From positions 1-14,739 of the forward strand of contig JACMKW010000250.1 of assembly GCA_014379885.1 (NCBI GenBank): DNA of 14,739 nucleotides. The letters are read 5' to 3'. This document shows positions 14,318-14,739 of the stretch, piece after piece. The notes under the pieces were generated by a model that saw only the letters and a list, made by a program, of their open reading frames with translations, was not told the DNA's origin and made no database searches. Positions within the stretch are counted from its first letter, which is position 1. The number at the start of each line of letters is the position of its first letter. A program made the position numbers and the translations under genes. Source of the DNA: Rhizobacter sp. (GTDB taxonomy: Bacteria; Pseudomonadota; Gammaproteobacteria; Burkholderiales; Burkholderiaceae).

Positions 14318-14739
14318 ATGTCCTTGTCGATCGAAACCAGATTCAAGTTAGTCCCCCTTTCCGCCCTGTGCATGGCGCTGGCCGCATGTGGTGGCAGCGA
14401 CACCACCGCAACCGATGTCTCTGACACCGCCGGTGCCACTGAAAACGCACTCGCCGTGACACTTCCCCCGTCGACACCCGTTGGCTGGACACGCATTGCC
14501 ACGGAGGGCCAGTCCTTCACGGTGGCGGCCTCGACGACCGTTCGGTATGGCAATGCAACCAACTTCATGGATCGGGTTGTTTCAGGCACTGCCCAGTGCA
14601 CGAACGCATTCTTTGGCCGTGACCCGGCACCCAATGCCGTGAAGGGCTGTTTCGTGCGTACCGCGGCACCGGCTCCTGCCCCCGCACCGGCACCGACTCC
14701 TACCCCCGCACCGGCGCCGGCACCCGCACCGACTCCTGC
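14318..14739 (+). CDS. Secreted lipoprotein with small extracellular domain and Pro/Ala/Thr linker, 3' end outside window
   Basis: 140 codons are visible from ATG 14318. A signal peptide with lipobox LAAC (Cys24) predicts a lipoprotein. After a Thr/Ala/Asp-rich stretch comes a small domain (about 56-113), with GWTRIATEGQSFTV, TVRYG and AQCTNAFFGRDPAPNAVKGC. This resembles a short module that I recall from secreted Burkholderiales carbohydrate-active proteins, where it usually contains EG..C, VRYG and C.N..FGDP.....K.C. Here two of the usual cysteines seem replaced, and only Cys94 and Cys111 remain. From residue 117 there is an APAPAPTPTP-type linker that runs off the window, so a further, perhaps catalytic, domain should follow. 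The gene is divergent from epsI. A role in processing or binding the exopolysaccharide is inference. Confidence 0.8.
   Translation, partial: MSLSIETRFKLVPLSALCMALAACGGSDTTATDVSDTAGATENALAVTLPPSTPVGWTRIATEGQSFTVAASTTVRYGNATNFMDRVVSGTAQCTNAFFGRDPAPNAVKGCFVRTAAPAPAPAPAPTPTPAPAPAPAPTP
14666..14739 (+). repeat. Pro/Ala/Thr-coding low-complexity repeat
   Basis: Repeated GCACCG/CCCGCA-type codons encode APAPAPAPTPTPAPAP. The 12-mer GCACCGACTCCT recurs at 14690-14701 and 14726-14737, 36 bp (12 codons) apart. Such arrays may vary in length between strains; here it most likely encodes a flexible linker. Confidence 0.7.

Noticed and set aside
14296..14634. A 112-codon minus-strand frame opposite the lipoprotein gene
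   Set aside because: The plus strand has a clear signal peptide, lipobox and conserved module; the minus frame has no support.

Overview
The window is GC-rich, densely coded DNA that looks like a betaproteobacterium of the order Burkholderiales (Rubrivivax/Methylibium/Leptothrix-like). This rests on the exosortase-B type exopolysaccharide genes, the style of the sulfate-assimilation proteins and the gene layout; the genus is inference.

Left part (1-4089): sulfate assimilation. On the minus strand lie cysN (cut by the window start) and, upstream of it, cysD, the two subunits of ATP sulfurylase. The cysD reading frame carries an in-frame N-terminal extension of 305 residues. The extension looks like a degenerate IS630-type transposase with intact helix-turn-helix regions but no DDE catalytic residues, joined to CysD by a Pro/Ala-rich linker. 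Divergently, on the plus strand, is a cysQ-type 3'(2'),5'-bisphosphate nucleotidase. The AT-rich 101-bp gap between the two genes holds a 22-bp imperfect palindrome near its middle, a good operator candidate.

Middle and right part (4113-13800): a minus-strand exopolysaccharide locus, read right to left. epsI (exosortase-associated protein) comes first, then a 211-bp gap. There follows a tightly packed run of epsD (PPIase-like lipoprotein), epsE (Wza-like export protein), epsF (Wzz-like chain-length protein), epsG (BY-kinase-like ATPase), xrtB (exosortase B) and a Wzx-type flippase. The run ends with an unrecognised protein and a FAD/NAD(P)-binding protein of the YdhS type. Junctions in the epsD-to-FAD run are 0-15 nt gaps or 1-4 nt overlaps, which indicates one operon. 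The genes fit a Wzx/Wzy-type export route: flipping of lipid-linked repeat units, chain-length control by EpsF/EpsG, passage through EpsE with EpsD, and exosortase B for cell-surface proteins. No glycosyltransferase of a familiar family, polymerase or PEP-CTERM substrate is in the window.

Right end (13801-14739): a 517-bp non-coding stretch with several inverted repeats, then the start of a plus-strand lipoprotein gene. It has a lipobox, a small domain of a type seen on secreted carbohydrate-active proteins, and a Pro/Ala/Thr repeat linker that runs off the window.

Most notable: (1) the transposase-derived DNA-binding domain fused to CysD next to a palindromic divergent promoter; (2) a perfect 14-bp inverted repeat bracketing epsI, each copy about 190 bp upstream of a start codon (epsI and epsD), suggesting a shared regulator site; (3) the unrecognised protein and its translationally coupled FAD protein at the operon end. 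No tRNA, rRNA, CRISPR array or intact insertion sequence was seen.
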